Shown here in pieces: positions 1 through 7,454 of a stretch of DNA of 17,981 nucleotides (its first letter is position 1; each line of letters opens with the position of its first letter). The translations under genes were made by a program, and so were the position numbers. Below the pieces are notes generated by a model that saw only the letters and a program-made list of their open reading frames with translations, had not been told where the DNA came from and searched no databases. Source of the DNA: Haliea sp040222615 (GTDB lineage: Bacteria > Pseudomonadota > Gammaproteobacteria > Pseudomonadales > Halieaceae); contig NZ_JAVKCQ010000158.1 in the NCBI RefSeq assembly GCF_040222615.1, forward strand, positions 1 through 17,981, in the 5' to 3' direction.

Positions 1-483
1 TTTACCCAGCAGGACCTTGTGTGCGGAGCGGCGCAGGCTGGCGCCGCTGCCCAGGCCCTTGGCAAGCACGATGCCCACCAGGATCGCCGGTATCTCCAGC
101 AGTACCACAAAAACGGGCATATAGGCTTCGTAGCTGATTCCGCGCGCGGCCAGGTAGGCGACGACCACAGCGAAGGTTCCCACGCTGACGGAGCCGTAGT
201 GCGCGGCCACAGCGGCCGCATCCGTCCGCGGCAGGCGCCCCAGGTACAGCAGTACCGGATAGGCCAGCAGGGGCAGGGCGAAGCCCATCGCGATCACCGC
301 CAGCATCTGCGGCACCAGCGCCAGGAACGGCTGCCGTGCCAGCTCCATCCCGCCTTTCATGCCAATCGCCAGCAGCAGCAGAATACTCAACAGCTCGTAG
401 ACCTGAACAGGGAGACGCAGCTCGGAACGCAACACCCCGGCAACGATGCCGAGCAGGAAAAACATGACTACCGGGTCAAGCAA
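1..483 (-). CDS. SbtA-family sodium-dependent bicarbonate permease, N-terminal part (runs off window)
   Basis: Only the first 161 codons are present; the family is usually over 300 residues. The translation is strongly hydrophobic. It follows the SbtA/DUF897 pattern: a first helix after LDPVV, then LLLLAIGMKGGMELA (about residues 35-49), the helix-break segment HYGSVSVGTF (95-104), and ISYEAY followed by LEIPAILVGIV (116-139). These match the corresponding stretches of cyanobacterial SbtA as I remember them. SbtA symports bicarbonate with Na+ across the inner membrane; outside cyanobacteria the substrate is mostly inferred. I chose the TTG start at 483 because a purine-rich ribosome site (AGAGGGAA) precedes it and it restores the conserved LDPVV lead-in. 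ATG at 465 is the alternative but has no ribosome site. With TTG the gene overlaps the purK stop by 8 nt, implying translational coupling. Whether an SbtB-like partner follows cannot be seen. Confidence 0.82.
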   Translation of the reverse strand, partial: MLDPVVMFFLLGIVAGVLRSELRLPVQVYELLSILLLLAIGMKGGMELARQPFLALVPQMLAVIAMGFALPLLAYPVLLYLGRLPRTDAAAVAAHYGSVSVGTFAVVVAYLAARGISYEAYMPVFVVLLEIPAILVGIVLAKGLGSGASLRRSAHKVLLGK

Positions 484-1582
484 GCCCGTTTCCCTCTGCC
501 CCGCCCTGCGCGAGATGCAACAGTGTCTTCAGGCCCGGCTCCAGTAAACCGGGTTTCGCGGCGCACAGCGTAGCGTGGCCCAGCTTGCGACCCGGCTTGG
601 TGCGCTTGCCATATACATGCAGGTGGGCATCGGGAACGGCAAGCACTTCGCTCGCCGCCGGAACATGGCCGACAAAATTGACCATGGCGGCAGCGCAGCG
701 CGCATCGGTGGCGCCCAGCGGCAGGCCCGCAACAGCGCGCAGGTGATTCTCGAACTGGGAGGTCACAGCACCCTCTATGGTCCAGTGCCCGCTGTTGTGC
801 ACCCGGGGAGCATACTCGTTGGCAAGCAGACTGGTGCCGACCTGGAACAGCTCTAGCGCCAGCACCCCCACATAGTCGAGAGCCTCCAGCAGGCGCTGGC
901 AATGCTGCTCGGCAAGCGCTTGCAGAGGTTCTTCCAGGAGCGCCCGGGAGACGCTGAGGATTCCATTGCGGTGCAGGTTTTCCGTCAGCGGCCAGAACCG
1001 GCACTCGCCCTCCCGGCTGCGCACGGCAATGACCGACACTTCGCGGTCAAAGGGAACCATCGCTTCCAGCAGGCAGGGAACCCCGCCGACCGCAGCCCAG
1101 GCCGCCTCCGCGGCAGCGGCCTCCCGCAGGACAACCTGCCCCTTGCCGTCGTAACCCATGCGCCGTGTTTTCAGCACTGCCGGCAGGCCCACCGTGTCGA
1201 TGGCGGCGACCAGGTCCTCCAGGGAATCCACAGGGACGAAGTGCGCCGTAGGCAGCTCCAGATCGTGGAACAGGGTCTTTTCCAGCAGCCGGTCCTGGGC
1301 CACCGCGATCGACCTGCGGCCGGGTGCCAGCCCGCGGTGCTGCTGCAGGTAGTCTAGGGCCGCCAGAGGCACGTGCTCCACCTCGGTGGTCACCACATCA
1401 ACGCCGGCCGCAAACTCTGCCAGCACGTCCTCAGCGGTAAACGCGCCGGCGACGACCCTGCCCACCTGCGCCGCGCAGGCTTCGGCCGCCGGCTCCAGGG
1501 AAATGCACTGCAGACCGAGGGGATGCCCTGCCAGGGTCAGCATCCGCGCCAGCTGGCCGCCGCCCAGAATACCTATCTTCAT
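476..1582 (-). CDS. purK: N5-carboxyaminoimidazole ribonucleotide synthase PurK
   Basis: PurK uses ATP and bicarbonate to carboxylate 5-aminoimidazole ribonucleotide to N5-CAIR in cytosolic de novo purine synthesis. The 368-residue protein opens with the dinucleotide-type loop MKIGILGGGQLARML. It has the ATP-grasp lysine segment VLKTRRMGYDGKGQ at about 136-149, the PFDREVSVI segment at 177-185, and the late metal/ATP region LLANEYAPRVHNSGHWT at 252-268. Length and order are those of bacterial PurK. Its ATG lies inside the ATGA overlap with the purE stop, so the two genes are translationally coupled. Its own 3' end overlaps the permease gene. This is a confident assignment; the only unusual point is the downstream partner. 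Confidence 0.97.
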   Translation of the reverse strand: MKIGILGGGQLARMLTLAGHPLGLQCISLEPAAEACAAQVGRVVAGAFTAEDVLAEFAAGVDVVTTEVEHVPLAALDYLQQHRGLAPGRRSIAVAQDRLLEKTLFHDLELPTAHFVPVDSLEDLVAAIDTVGLPAVLKTRRMGYDGKGQVVLREAAAAEAAWAAVGGVPCLLEAMVPFDREVSVIAVRSREGECRFWPLTENLHRNGILSVSRALLEEPLQALAEQHCQRLLEALDYVGVLALELFQVGTSLLANEYAPRVHNSGHWTIEGAVTSQFENHLRAVAGLPLGATDARCAAAMVNFVGHVPAASEVLAVPDAHLHVYGKRTKPGRKLGHATLCAAKPGLLEPGLKTLLHLAQGGAEGNGLA

Positions 1583-2079
1583 GCCGGCTGCTGCCTCGGG
1601 TCCGGGTGCTCCAGCACGAGTTCCGACTGTTGCTCACGATAGCGGCGCAGGCGCTCGCGAAGTTCCGGGTCAGTGCCGGAGAGTATAGCCGCAGCCAACA
1701 GCGCGGCATTGACTGCGCCGGCGCTGCCGATGGCCAGCGTCCCCACCGGAATTCCCGCCGGCATCTGCACGATCGACAGCAGTGAATCCAGTCCATTCAT
1801 TGCGCGCGACTGCACCGGCACCCCGAGCACGGGCAGCAGGGTCTTGGCTGCCATCATTCCCGGCAGGTGGGCCGCCCCGCCGGCTCCCGCAATAATCACC
1901 CTCAAGCCCCGTTGTTCCGCGGATTCGGCATAGGCGAACAGCTTGTCAGGCGTACGGTGAGCGGATACCACTTCCACTTCATGGGGTATCTGCAGCGCGG
2001 TCAGGGCATCTGCCGCGCCCTGCATGGTTTCCCAGTCCGAGCGCGAGCCCATGGTGATCCCCACCAGCGGCAGCGTCAC
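1579..2079 (-). CDS. purE: N5-carboxyaminoimidazole ribonucleotide mutase PurE (class I)
   Basis: PurE isomerises the PurK product N5-CAIR to CAIR. The 166-residue protein carries the class I signature: GSRSDWETM (11-19), the SAHRTP substrate loop (39-44) with the likely catalytic histidine at 41, AGAGGAAHLPGM (64-75), and LDSLLSIVQMPAGIPVGT (97-114). The start is GTG at 2079, the only start codon in frame before an upstream stop at 2152-2154. It has no convincing ribosome site. Instead a 20-codon leader ORF ends in a TGA that overlaps this GTG. purE overlaps purK by 4 nt. PurK next to class I PurE is the expected bacterial two-step route. Confidence 0.97.
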   Translation of the reverse strand: MTLPLVGITMGSRSDWETMQGAADALTALQIPHEVEVVSAHRTPDKLFAYAESAEQRGLRVIIAGAGGAAHLPGMMAAKTLLPVLGVPVQSRAMNGLDSLLSIVQMPAGIPVGTLAIGSAGAVNAALLAAAILSGTDPELRERLRRYREQQSELVLEHPDPRQQPA

Positions 2080-2138
2080 AGCTCGCGCCCCGGGACGGCT
2101 GTCGCCACAGGGGGGGCAGGGGAATGGAACAGGGACAT
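2076..2138 (-). CDS. Putative 20-residue leader ORF overlapping the purE start
   Basis: An ATG at 2138 is preceded by AGGAG (complement of 2143-2147) at 4 nt spacing. It opens a 20-codon frame that starts MSLFHS, continues with a proline/alanine-rich middle, and ends GREL. Its TGA (2078-2076) overlaps the purE GTG (2079-2077) in the four bases GTGA. The frame is out of register with purE, so it is not a PurE N-terminal extension, and PurE already begins where the family does. The simplest reading is a leader peptide whose translation delivers ribosomes to a purE start that lacks its own ribosome site. I do not recognise the peptide. The frame could be chance, but the ribosome site and the exact stop/start overlap argue against that. 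Confidence 0.5.
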   Translation of the reverse strand: MSLFHSPAPPVATAVPGREL

Positions 2139-2206
2139 GGCTCTCCTCGCGTCAGGGCAAATCGGGAGCATAATGATCGGCGCGCATGCTGCAGAAAGCA
2201 ATAGCT

Positions 2207-2235
2207 ATGATACATTCGATCTAACTCCCGGTTAA
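2207..2235 (-). promoter_or_regulatory. Candidate sigma70 promoter for the purE operon
   Basis: Read on the minus strand, TTAACC (2235-2230) and TATCAT (2212-2207) are separated by 17 nt. They match the consensus hexamers at 4 and 5 of 6 positions. Initiation would fall near 2200, leaving a leader of about 60 nt before the small ORF at 2138. No PurR-type operator was recognised. Confidence 0.4.
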
Positions 2236-2241
2236 ATTCGA
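2214..2241. repeat. ATTCGA direct repeat in the purE-nhaR gap
   Basis: ATTCGA occurs at 2214-2219 and again at 2236-2241, 22 nt apart or about two helical turns. The second copy lies within AATTCGAAAAT and contains the palindrome TTCGAA. The spacing and position would suit an NhaR (LysR-type) operator between the divergent genes. This is inference from a short repeat. Confidence 0.25.
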
Positions 2242-2252
2242 AAATACCTTAT

Positions 2253-3143
2253 ATGACACCCCTCAATTACAACCACCTCTACTACTTTTTCCACGTCGCC
2301 ACAGACGGCAGCATTACCCGCGCCAGCGAACGACTGAACCTCACCCCGCAAACCATCAGCGGGCAGATTGCCGCGTTCGAGGAGCAACTGGGAACCAAGC
2401 TGTTCCGGCGCGAGGGTCGGCGGCTGCGCCTGTCGGCAAAGGGCAGGCAGATCTACAGTCACGCCGAGACCATTTTCCTGCTCGGCAGCGAGATCCGCCA
2501 GATGCTGCAGACAGACTACGGCGCCAGCGAAGTCTTCCGCGTGGGCATCACCGATGTCATACCCAAGATTCTCGCCAACCGCCTGCTGCAACCTATTCTG
2601 CAGCGGCCGGGCCAGATGCGGCTGGTCTGCCATGAAGGCGACCAGCAGGCCCTGCTCGCGGAACTCGCGGTAAACCGGCTGGACTGCATCATAACTGACC
2701 AGCCGCTGGAGTCCGGCAGCCACATCAAGGCCTGGAACTACAGGATCCTGGACAGCGGCTTTACCTTTTTCGCCGTGCCGGAGCTTGCCGCCGCCTGCAG
2801 CGAGCAGTTTCCCGCGAGCCTGTCCGGGCAACCGTTCCTGGTTCCGGGCCGCAAGGCCAGCATGCGGTCGTTCCTGATGGCCTGGTTCGAAAAGCACGGT
2901 ATCGCACCGGACATCATCGCCGAGTTCGACGACAGCGCCCTGCTCAAGTCTTTCGGCCAGGCCGGAATTGGCATTTTCGCCGCCCCCACTATTATTGAGG
3001 ACTACGTGATGTCCCAGTACGGGGTGGCCGCGATCGGGCGCACGCGGGAGTTCGTCGATACCTTCTATGTGATCTCCCCCGAGCGACGCCTGCAGCATCC
3101 GGCCACCCTGGAAATCGTCAATACTCCCCTGGCAGAGCACTGA
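2253..3143 (+). CDS. nhaR: LysR-family transcriptional activator NhaR
   Basis: The 296-residue protein aligns by eye with E. coli NhaR along its whole length. It shares the opening NYNHLYYFFHVA, then LTPQTISGQI in the winged HTH (about residues 29-38), LVPGRKASMRSFL in the effector-binding domain, and FDDSALLKSFGQAGIGIFAAPT near 228-249. In E. coli, NhaR activates nhaA and other genes in response to Na+ and alkaline pH. No antiporter gene lies in this window. The gene is transcribed divergently from purE across a gap of about 170 nt. The ATG at 2253 has no visible ribosome site and no better in-frame start follows. The gene converges with dinG, leaving 21 nt between stop codons. The target genes here are unknown. 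Confidence 0.9.
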   Translation: MTPLNYNHLYYFFHVATDGSITRASERLNLTPQTISGQIAAFEEQLGTKLFRREGRRLRLSAKGRQIYSHAETIFLLGSEIRQMLQTDYGASEVFRVGITDVIPKILANRLLQPILQRPGQMRLVCHEGDQQALLAELAVNRLDCIITDQPLESGSHIKAWNYRILDSGFTFFAVPELAAACSEQFPASLSGQPFLVPGRKASMRSFLMAWFEKHGIAPDIIAEFDDSALLKSFGQAGIGIFAAPTIIEDYVMSQYGVAAIGRTREFVDTFYVISPERRLQHPATLEIVNTPLAEH

Positions 3144-3164
3144 GGAGCACAGGCCCCGCCGCCA

Positions 3165-5297
3165 CTAGCGGGCGAGATCGCGCCGGAACGGCGGCAGCGA
3201 ATCGAGGATAGCCTGGCCATAGCGACGGGTGAGGAGGCGCCGGTCCAGCAGGGTCACACGGCCCGAGTCCTGCTCGGTACGCAGCAGGCGACCACTGGCC
3301 TGGACCAGCTTCAACGCCGCATCGGGCACACTGATCTCCATGAAGGCATTGCGGCCCTGGGCCTCGACCCACTCCGCCAGCGCCGCCTCTATCGGGCTGT
3401 CGGGAACCGCGAAGGGGATCTTGGCTATCACCACGTGGCGACAATAGGCGCCGGGCAGGTCCACCCCCTCGGCGAAGCTGGCCAGGCCAAAGATAACGCT
3501 GCCCCGTCCGGCGTCGACGGCCTCCCGGTGCTGGCGCAGGATTTCCTGCTTGCTGCCGTCCCCCTGCAGCAGGATCAGGTGCCCCAGGCTTTCGCGCACC
3601 CCCTCGTATACATCCTGCATTTGGCGCCGGGAAGAGAACAGCACCAGGCTGGCTTCACTGCGGTCCAGCAGACCGGGCAGCTGTGTCACCAGGGCCGCGG
3701 TATGGGCCTCGGCATCGCCGGGGTCGCAGTCCATGGGCGGTACATGCAGGGTGGCGCGCGAATAGTCAAACGGGCTGGTTACCACTTTGAAGGTGGCCTC
3801 CCGTGGCACGCCGGAATGGAGGATAAACCGCTCGAACGAACGCAGGGCGGTAATGGTCGCGGAGGTCACCACCACCCCCGCCGCCCGGGACCACAGGAAC
3901 TCATCCAGGATATCCGCGGCGAGGATCGGGCTGCAGCGCAGGTCGAAACCGAACTGGCCGCCGCTGTCGAGCAAGGTGATCCAGCGCGCCTTGGGCGGGA
4001 CTTCGCCCTCACCGCTGACTGCATACTCCTGCCACAGATCCAGGGTCGACTCAGCCCGCCCCAGCAGGGCACCCAGGCTGAGGTGCCAGGTTTCAATCTC
4101 GCCCTTGTCCAGCCCCGCGTCATCTTCTTCCAGAGCCTCTTCCAGACGGCTCTCTATCTTCGCCAGGCCACCGGCAAGCTGCTGGAACTGGTTGACCAGT
4201 CCGGCAGCCAGCGACTGCAGGACCTCGGGCACGCGCCCGTGGGCAAAGCGCAGCTGCTGGTCATCACCGCGGCCATTGCCCGGCGGGCGATCGGCAAACA
4301 GCGTCGCCACCGTTTGTTCGGCAACCTGCAGCCCCGCCTGGGCCTCATCCATCACCGCAGGCAAGGCCTGCAGCGAGCGTTGCAGGTCGGTAAACGGCGC
4401 CAGCGCCGAGGCGGCCTGGGCCAGCAGTTTACGGCTTTCCTGCAGCCACTGGCCGGTGGTGTGCAGGCGACAGAAACTGGCGAAGTGCGACAGGGCCTTG
4501 TCCGGCAGGTGGTGGCCCTCGTCGAAGATATAGATGCTGTCTTCAGGCGCGGAGAGGATGGCGCCACCGCCCAGCGCCAGGTCAGCCAGTACCAGATCGT
4601 GATTGGCAACAATGACATCGGCGTACTGCAGCTGGTCCCTGGCACGGAAAAAGCTGCACTGGCCGATATTCGGGCAGCGGCGGCCGCTGCACTGGCTGTG
4701 ATCGGTAGTGGCGCCAAACCAGACCGCTTCCGGCACCTGGCCGGGCCAGTTGTCCCTGTCCCCGTCCCATTCGCCGCGGCCCAGGGCATCGACCATGGCG
4801 CTGTAGACCGGCAGGGCCTCGGCGGACTCGGGCGCCTGGAATTCGTCGGGATACAATGGCAGAACATCCCCGCCGCCGCTGCCGGCGAGCTGCCGGTCCA
4901 GCTTCGACAGGCAGACATAGCGGCGCCGGCCCTTGGCCAGGGTATAGCTGAACTCCAGCCCGCTGTGATGGCGGATATCCGGCAGGTCCTTGTTGACGAA
5001 CTGTTCCTGCAGGGCAACGGTAGCCGTGGCAACCACCAGCCGCTTGCCCAGGGCCTGGGCCAGGGGAATCGCCGTTACCGCGTAGGCGATGGTCTTGCCG
5101 GTGCCGGTGCCGGCCTCGATCACGCATACCGCGGGAGATTCCGGATCGGCACGGCCGGTAGCGGGGACAATGCGCGCCAGGGCATTGGCGATCTCCGCGA
5201 TCATCTGCCGCTGGCCCCAGCGCGGGCTGAGACCCTTGCCCGCCATGATGGCGGCATACGCCTCGCGGATCTGGTCCTTGAGGGCGTCGCTCAGCAA
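3165..5297 (-). CDS. dinG: ATP-dependent DNA helicase DinG
   Basis: DinG is a 5'-3' superfamily 2 helicase of the XPD type that resolves R-loops and other structures during repair. The 710-residue length matches the E. coli protein (about 716). Visible elements are Walker A EAGTGTGKT (61-69), the four cysteines expected for the Fe-S cluster at 129, 203, 208 and 214, the DEGH box at 259-262, and the late motifs FAEGVDLPG and QASGRLLRTEQDSG. The start is TTG at 5297, since an in-frame stop lies just upstream and the family N-terminus aligns from here. The sequence TTGCTGA makes this start overlap the stop of the upstream acyltransferase by 7 nt. The ribosome site is weak, so translation probably depends on the upstream gene. 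No SOS box was noticed. Confidence 0.96.
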   Translation of the reverse strand: MLSDALKDQIREAYAAIMAGKGLSPRWGQRQMIAEIANALARIVPATGRADPESPAVCVIEAGTGTGKTIAYAVTAIPLAQALGKRLVVATATVALQEQFVNKDLPDIRHHSGLEFSYTLAKGRRRYVCLSKLDRQLAGSGGGDVLPLYPDEFQAPESAEALPVYSAMVDALGRGEWDGDRDNWPGQVPEAVWFGATTDHSQCSGRRCPNIGQCSFFRARDQLQYADVIVANHDLVLADLALGGGAILSAPEDSIYIFDEGHHLPDKALSHFASFCRLHTTGQWLQESRKLLAQAASALAPFTDLQRSLQALPAVMDEAQAGLQVAEQTVATLFADRPPGNGRGDDQQLRFAHGRVPEVLQSLAAGLVNQFQQLAGGLAKIESRLEEALEEDDAGLDKGEIETWHLSLGALLGRAESTLDLWQEYAVSGEGEVPPKARWITLLDSGGQFGFDLRCSPILAADILDEFLWSRAAGVVVTSATITALRSFERFILHSGVPREATFKVVTSPFDYSRATLHVPPMDCDPGDAEAHTAALVTQLPGLLDRSEASLVLFSSRRQMQDVYEGVRESLGHLILLQGDGSKQEILRQHREAVDAGRGSVIFGLASFAEGVDLPGAYCRHVVIAKIPFAVPDSPIEAALAEWVEAQGRNAFMEISVPDAALKLVQASGRLLRTEQDSGRVTLLDRRLLTRRYGQAILDSLPPFRRDLAR

Positions 5298-6460
5298 GGT
5301 GGTGAGCTATCCCCGGCGGCCGCCAGGGCCAGTTTGCTGGCGACGGCGTTGCCGTAAATGGCCAGGGCAAATGGCCTGTGCTCCGCGGGCAGCGCCTCCA
5401 TCCTGGCCCGGAACCCCGCCTCCGAACAGCTTCCCGCCTCAAGGGTGAGGTTGTCCGGAATCCCTGCGCCGTCGCCATGCAGCATGCGGTAGGCGTACAG
5501 GTTGGTGGGATGCAGGCAGTACAGTGACACCACCTGGCGATCGATTTCCTCCGCCACCTGGTCCGCATCGGCGAACTCTCCGTTCAGCGGGGTGCCGAAG
5601 GCGACGTGAACCCGCCCCTTGCTACCGGAAATGCCGCGAGCGATGGAGGCCACATCCTCCTGCTCGGCCTTGGCGTAACTGCCTGTGGTGCTGCGCAAAT
5701 ACAGCTCCCGCGCCTTGAGCCCGTCGCAGGGATCCAGTTCGTAGGAAATCGACACCGGCACGATGCCCAGTGCGTTCACGACTTCACTGAAGCTCTCGAC
5801 CTGCTTGTCCCGGCTCATGGCCAGCATCTTGACCACCGCCGGCTCAGTGCGGTCGACGCCATCCTTGGCCCTGCCTTCGCGCTGGGCGATCCACACCGGC
5901 GCCCTCTCCTCCTGCAAGGACATGCGAATGTAGCTCGCCAGGTGGCGAGAAGCCGCGAGCAATGCGCGACCACTGCCGGGAGAGCGCTTGACAATAAAGC
6001 TCTTGTTGAGGCGCATCAGGTCGGAGACCCAGGGCTTGGTCAGCAGGTTGTCGCCAATCGCGATACGCACCGTCTGGTGCCCGCCGCGATGCAGAGCGTA
6101 GTTGGTAAATGCCGGGTCCATTACGATATCGCGGTGATTGCTCATGAACAACCAGGGCCGCCCGGGGTCCAGGGTTTCCAGGCCGGAGACGGAAAACCCC
6201 GCCGTGGTGTCCTCGATGACCTTCTCCACGTAGTGCTTGATCACCATCTGCATGCCGTGAACATCGCTGACACCCCGCAGCTGGCGGCTGAGATACCAGC
6301 GCACCGCCGGCCGGCACAGGGCCGGCGCCAGCGCCGCCACTTGCCCAAGGCTCAGCCTGGCGATCGAATCCAGCAATTCCCGGTCGCCCAGAAGACGCTG
6401 CAGCACCGCGGGCACCTCGGCGTCGCGGTAGGGGCGGATATCGGCAAAGGGGTCATTCAA
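5291..6460 (-). CDS. PlsC-like (GPAT/AGPAT superfamily) acyltransferase
   Basis: The product is predicted to move acyl groups to a glycerolipid-type acceptor at the membrane. The family core is recognisable: a histidine motif in FMSNHRDIVMDPAF, then AIGDNLL, LNKSFIVKRSPGSGR, and the block IAQREGRAKDG, which corresponds to the glycerophosphate-binding EG motif. The motif reads H-x5-D rather than the textbook H-x4-D. I chose TTG at 6460 because GAGGA (complement of 6468-6472) precedes it at 7 nt; GTG at 6490 is an upstream alternative. That gives 389 residues, longer than PlsC (about 245), with an extra N-terminal region and a C-terminal tail. The gene is probably first in an operon with dinG. 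The exact substrate is unknown. Confidence 0.75.
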   Translation of the reverse strand: MNDPFADIRPYRDAEVPAVLQRLLGDRELLDSIARLSLGQVAALAPALCRPAVRWYLSRQLRGVSDVHGMQMVIKHYVEKVIEDTTAGFSVSGLETLDPGRPWLFMSNHRDIVMDPAFTNYALHRGGHQTVRIAIGDNLLTKPWVSDLMRLNKSFIVKRSPGSGRALLAASRHLASYIRMSLQEERAPVWIAQREGRAKDGVDRTEPAVVKMLAMSRDKQVESFSEVVNALGIVPVSISYELDPCDGLKARELYLRSTTGSYAKAEQEDVASIARGISGSKGRVHVAFGTPLNGEFADADQVAEEIDRQVVSLYCLHPTNLYAYRMLHGDGAGIPDNLTLEAGSCSEAGFRARMEALPAEHRPFALAIYGNAVASKLALAAAGDSSPPC

Positions 6461-6625
6461 ACAGGAATCCTCGGGACAAAGAAGCGGCACACGATACCCA
6501 AATTCACTGGCGGCGTCATCCGCCCGATCCGGCCACAGGGCGGGCCGCCCCGGCGCTGACAGCGACGCAGTGTTCTGCTACGCTGCGACCGCCCCGCCAG
6601 AGTCACGCCCTTTTTCGGAGGAACC

Positions 6626-6847
6626 ATGGAAGCGACTTCTGCATCACTGTTCACCTTTGGTCTCGCCACCCTGCTCGCCAGCTGGGTGCTGCTGTTGATA
6701 CAGTCCTGGGAAGAAGACTACGCCTGGGGTCTTTGCACCCTGATCCTGCCGCCGTTCGCCTACCTCTACGCTCTGTTCCGCCTGGACAAGGCCGGCCAGG
6801 CCGTGCTGCTGGCACTTATTGGACTCATCCTGATCTGGCTGGCCTGA
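6626..6847 (+). CDS. Small hydrophobic membrane protein, function unknown
   Basis: The 73-residue protein starts at ATG 6626 after a clear GGAGG at 6617-6621. It has hydrophobic stretches at about residues 8-25, 35-50 and 57-73, with charged residues only in the connections (EED near 29-31, RLDK near 52-55). That suggests two or three inner-membrane helices. It is divergent from the acyltransferase across about 165 nt. I do not recognise a named family. The strong ribosome site and clean composition make it likely real. Confidence 0.7.
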   Translation: MEATSASLFTFGLATLLASWVLLLIQSWEEDYAWGLCTLILPPFAYLYALFRLDKAGQAVLLALIGLILIWLA

Positions 6848-7160
6848 CTCCCACACCGGGCCGCCAGGTCATGATTCGGGCGGCCTGGCTCACCCAAGGG
6901 GCTGCCGAGCCGGCCCATTAAACATTTGTAACCTGGTGCGCCCGCTCTCACTTCCAGATTTTTATTCTTTAAAAACAATATGTTAAAAGATAAAGGCAGC
7001 CTCACCGCAGCTCGCCTGTTACCCTATTTCCCACTATCTTACAAAACCGTAACTGTTCTACACGCGTAACTTACGGGTATCCTGAACTCAATCCGGTCGC
7101 CATCGCGCCACTGCGGCTCAGGCTCACTTCCAACCCGTACTGTTGAAAAAGGACTTCGTC
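6848..7160. other. 313-nt intergenic region with an AT-rich core
   Basis: Beyond the inverted repeat at 6859-6889, the stretch from about 6916 to 7075 is clearly richer in A and T than its surroundings, with runs such as TTTAAAAACAATATG. CGTAAC occurs at 7048-7053 and 7065-7070. I could not place a convincing -35/-10 pair. No ORF with a ribosome site was found here. It presumably holds the promoter of the secreted-protein gene at 7161. Confidence 0.5.
6859..6889 (+). repeat. Nested inverted repeats after the small membrane gene
   Basis: GGCCGCC (6859-6865) pairs with GGCGGCC (6879-6885). An alternative pairing is GCCAGG (6863-6868) with CCTGGC (6884-6889). The hairpin follows a stop codon closely but has no T-run, so it may be a stem that stabilises the transcript end rather than an intrinsic terminator. 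Confidence 0.3.
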
Positions 7161-7433
7161 ATGAAATTCGCCAAAGTTGCTGCCGCCTCTGCCCTGCTGG
7201 CCCTGTCTGCCGGCGCCTTCGCTGCCAAGCCCACCAGCATTGTCTTCCAGGGCAATCATGAAACAGCCGCCGGTGTCGCTTACGCCGAGTACCTCGTAAA
7301 GTGTTCCAACGGCAAGACTGCCACCATGACTGCCTGGGAAAACCGTCGCCAGTGGTGTGCGGGCAATGAGCAGAACGATCAGTGCGAACGCAAGCAAATC
7401 AAGGCCGCCAAAGCCGCCTGCGACGCAGCCTGA
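7161..7433 (+). CDS. Small secreted four-cysteine protein, function unknown
   Basis: The 90-residue product has a typical Sec signal peptide: a basic MKFAK start, an alanine/leucine-rich core and probable cleavage after AFA at residue 21. The mature part is about 69 residues with cysteines at 48, 66, 75 and 87, enough for two periplasmic disulfides, and a lysine-rich C-terminus. ATG 7161 is preceded by AAGGA (7149-7153) at 7 nt; an upstream TTG at 7143 in frame lacks such a site. I do not recognise the family. It ends 4 nt before the convergent phosphatase stop. Confidence 0.75.
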   Translation: MKFAKVAAASALLALSAGAFAAKPTSIVFQGNHETAAGVAYAEYLVKCSNGKTATMTAWENRRQWCAGNEQNDQCERKQIKAAKAACDAA

Positions 7434-7454
7434 GGCGCTACTCCAGGTAGCGCC
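7434..7454. terminator. Stem-loop between convergent genes
   Basis: GGCGCTAC (7434-7441) and GTAGCGCC (7447-7454) form a perfect 8-bp stem with a 5-nt loop. It begins directly after the stop of the secreted-protein gene and overlaps the last codons of the convergent phosphatase gene. There is no T-run on either side, so a terminator role is only probable. Confidence 0.45.

Noticed and set aside
2076..2138. A frameshifted N-terminal extension of PurE
   Set aside because: PurE starts at the position usual for the family from its own GTG, so the out-of-frame ORF is better read as a separate leader.
3435..5357. A 640-codon open frame on the plus strand
   Set aside because: It lies opposite dinG, whose helicase motifs are unmistakable. 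The plus-strand translation is low-complexity, rich in Gln, Gly and Ala, with no domain; GC-rich DNA gives long antisense frames.
6859..6889. An intrinsic terminator after the small membrane gene
   Set aside because: The inverted repeats are real but no T-run follows, so only a repeat is reported.
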